A DNA stretch of 25,433 nt from Prorocentrum cordatum (Eukaryota; Sar; Dinophyceae; Prorocentrales; Prorocentraceae). The DNA lies in assembly GCA_963575745.1 (NCBI GenBank), contig CAUYUJ010000198.1, positions 91,501 through 116,933 on the forward strand, in the 5' to 3' direction. Position 1 is the stretch's first letter; every line of letters starts with the position of its first letter. The notes beneath the pieces were generated by a model. It did no database searches. It worked only from the letters and a program-made list of their open reading frames with translations, and was not told the DNA's origin. Shown here piece by piece: positions 25,381 through 25,433 of the stretch. The translations under genes and the position numbers were made by a program.

Positions 25381-25433
25381 TGCACTTGAGCCCGATGTCC
25401 ATGGATGCACATCGGTTTATCGAGGCGGCTGCG
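25381..25433 (-). repeat. Terminal repeat A1 of the retroelement, truncated by the window
   Basis: The final 53 bases equal 19196-19248 with one difference. The inner edge at 25381 is sharp (TTAA precedes it here, GTGG at A2). The element's 5' end lies outside the window, probably about 39 bases further. Confidence 0.93.

Larger units (their letters stand above)
19018..25433 (-). mobile_element. DIRS-superfamily (PAT/Ngaro-like) tyrosine-recombinase retroelement, 5' end cut by the window
   Basis: On the minus strand the element reads A1, gag-like ORF, RT, RNase H, tyrosine recombinase, methyltransferase-like domain, B1, A2, B2. The split direct repeats show this directly: A1 (25381-25433, running off the window) equals A2 at 52 of 53 positions, and B1 equals B2 at 119 of 120. 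Tyrosine-recombinase retroelements replicate through a circular intermediate and integrate by recombinase, so no LTRs, integrase or target-site duplications are expected, and none are seen. The pol region has one in-frame stop and several frame changes. B2 abuts a TA tract and the 14 bp array, the probable insertion site. Visible length is about 6.4 kb. Confidence 0.93.

Noticed and set aside
1-25433. Dinoflagellate spliced-leader relics, tRNA, rRNA or snRNA genes
   Set aside because: I looked for the spliced-leader core CCATTTTGGCTCAAG and for tRNA-like boxes by eye and saw none. A covariance-model search would be decisive.
1-25433. CRISPR array
   Set aside because: The tandem families have either no unique spacers or units of 10-14 or 101 bases that diverge gradually. 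No identical repeats alternate with distinct spacers.

Overview
The window looks like nuclear DNA of a dinoflagellate. Three observations point there. It contains decayed pentatricopeptide-repeat (PPR) sequence of the type around SYNAGISACEKGEQWQRAL, which is abundant in dinoflagellate genomes. Most of it is low-complexity and short-period repeat DNA. Its right end holds a tyrosine-recombinase (DIRS/PAT/Ngaro-type) retroelement with a dinoflagellate-style domain set. I cannot name the genus, and I find no confident intact host gene, no rRNA or tRNA gene, and no CRISPR array.

Positions 1-19,017 are repeat-rich. The dominant component is a degenerate 10-12 bp minisatellite (consensus near GGCCGTCTTG on one strand). 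It forms blocks in one orientation at about 400-1335, 1503-2090, 2125-2500, 7085-8285, 8830-9470, 9690-9975 and 15340-15560. It is reversed at 2880-3385, 5600-5700 and 10740-11380. Several blocks sit directly beside a minus-strand PPR remnant (1775-1835, 2615-2720, 8290-8495, 9485-9620, 15610-15795), so remnant plus array looks like one recurring module. Other tandem families are a 101 bp unit (4146-4346, 4975-5395), a 14 bp unit at three loci in two orientations, and a 12 bp GATC-rich unit (12500-13190). There are also large trinucleotide tracts (AGG/ATG at 6752-7064, GTC at 17964-18627). Two small fold-back elements lie at 14603-14770 and 14909-15106. A module at 11668-11905 recurs inverted at 16801-17047, with an ungapped match in one reading frame.

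Positions 19,018-25,433 hold one retroelement read on the minus strand. Its order is terminal repeat A1 (cut by the window edge), a gag-like ORF, reverse transcriptase, RNase H, tyrosine recombinase, a C5-methyltransferase-like domain, then B1, A2 and B2. This A1-ORFs-B1-A2-B2 split-direct-repeat layout is the hallmark of PAT/Ngaro-like elements. The repeats are almost identical (B1/B2 differ at one of 120 positions, A1/A2 at one of 53 visible). The pol region nevertheless carries one in-frame stop and several frame changes, so it is either a recently mobilised defective copy or affected by sequencing indels. The methyltransferase-like tail, carrying PPC and ENP motifs rather than the Dam-like domain of classical DIRS elements, is the most interesting protein feature.
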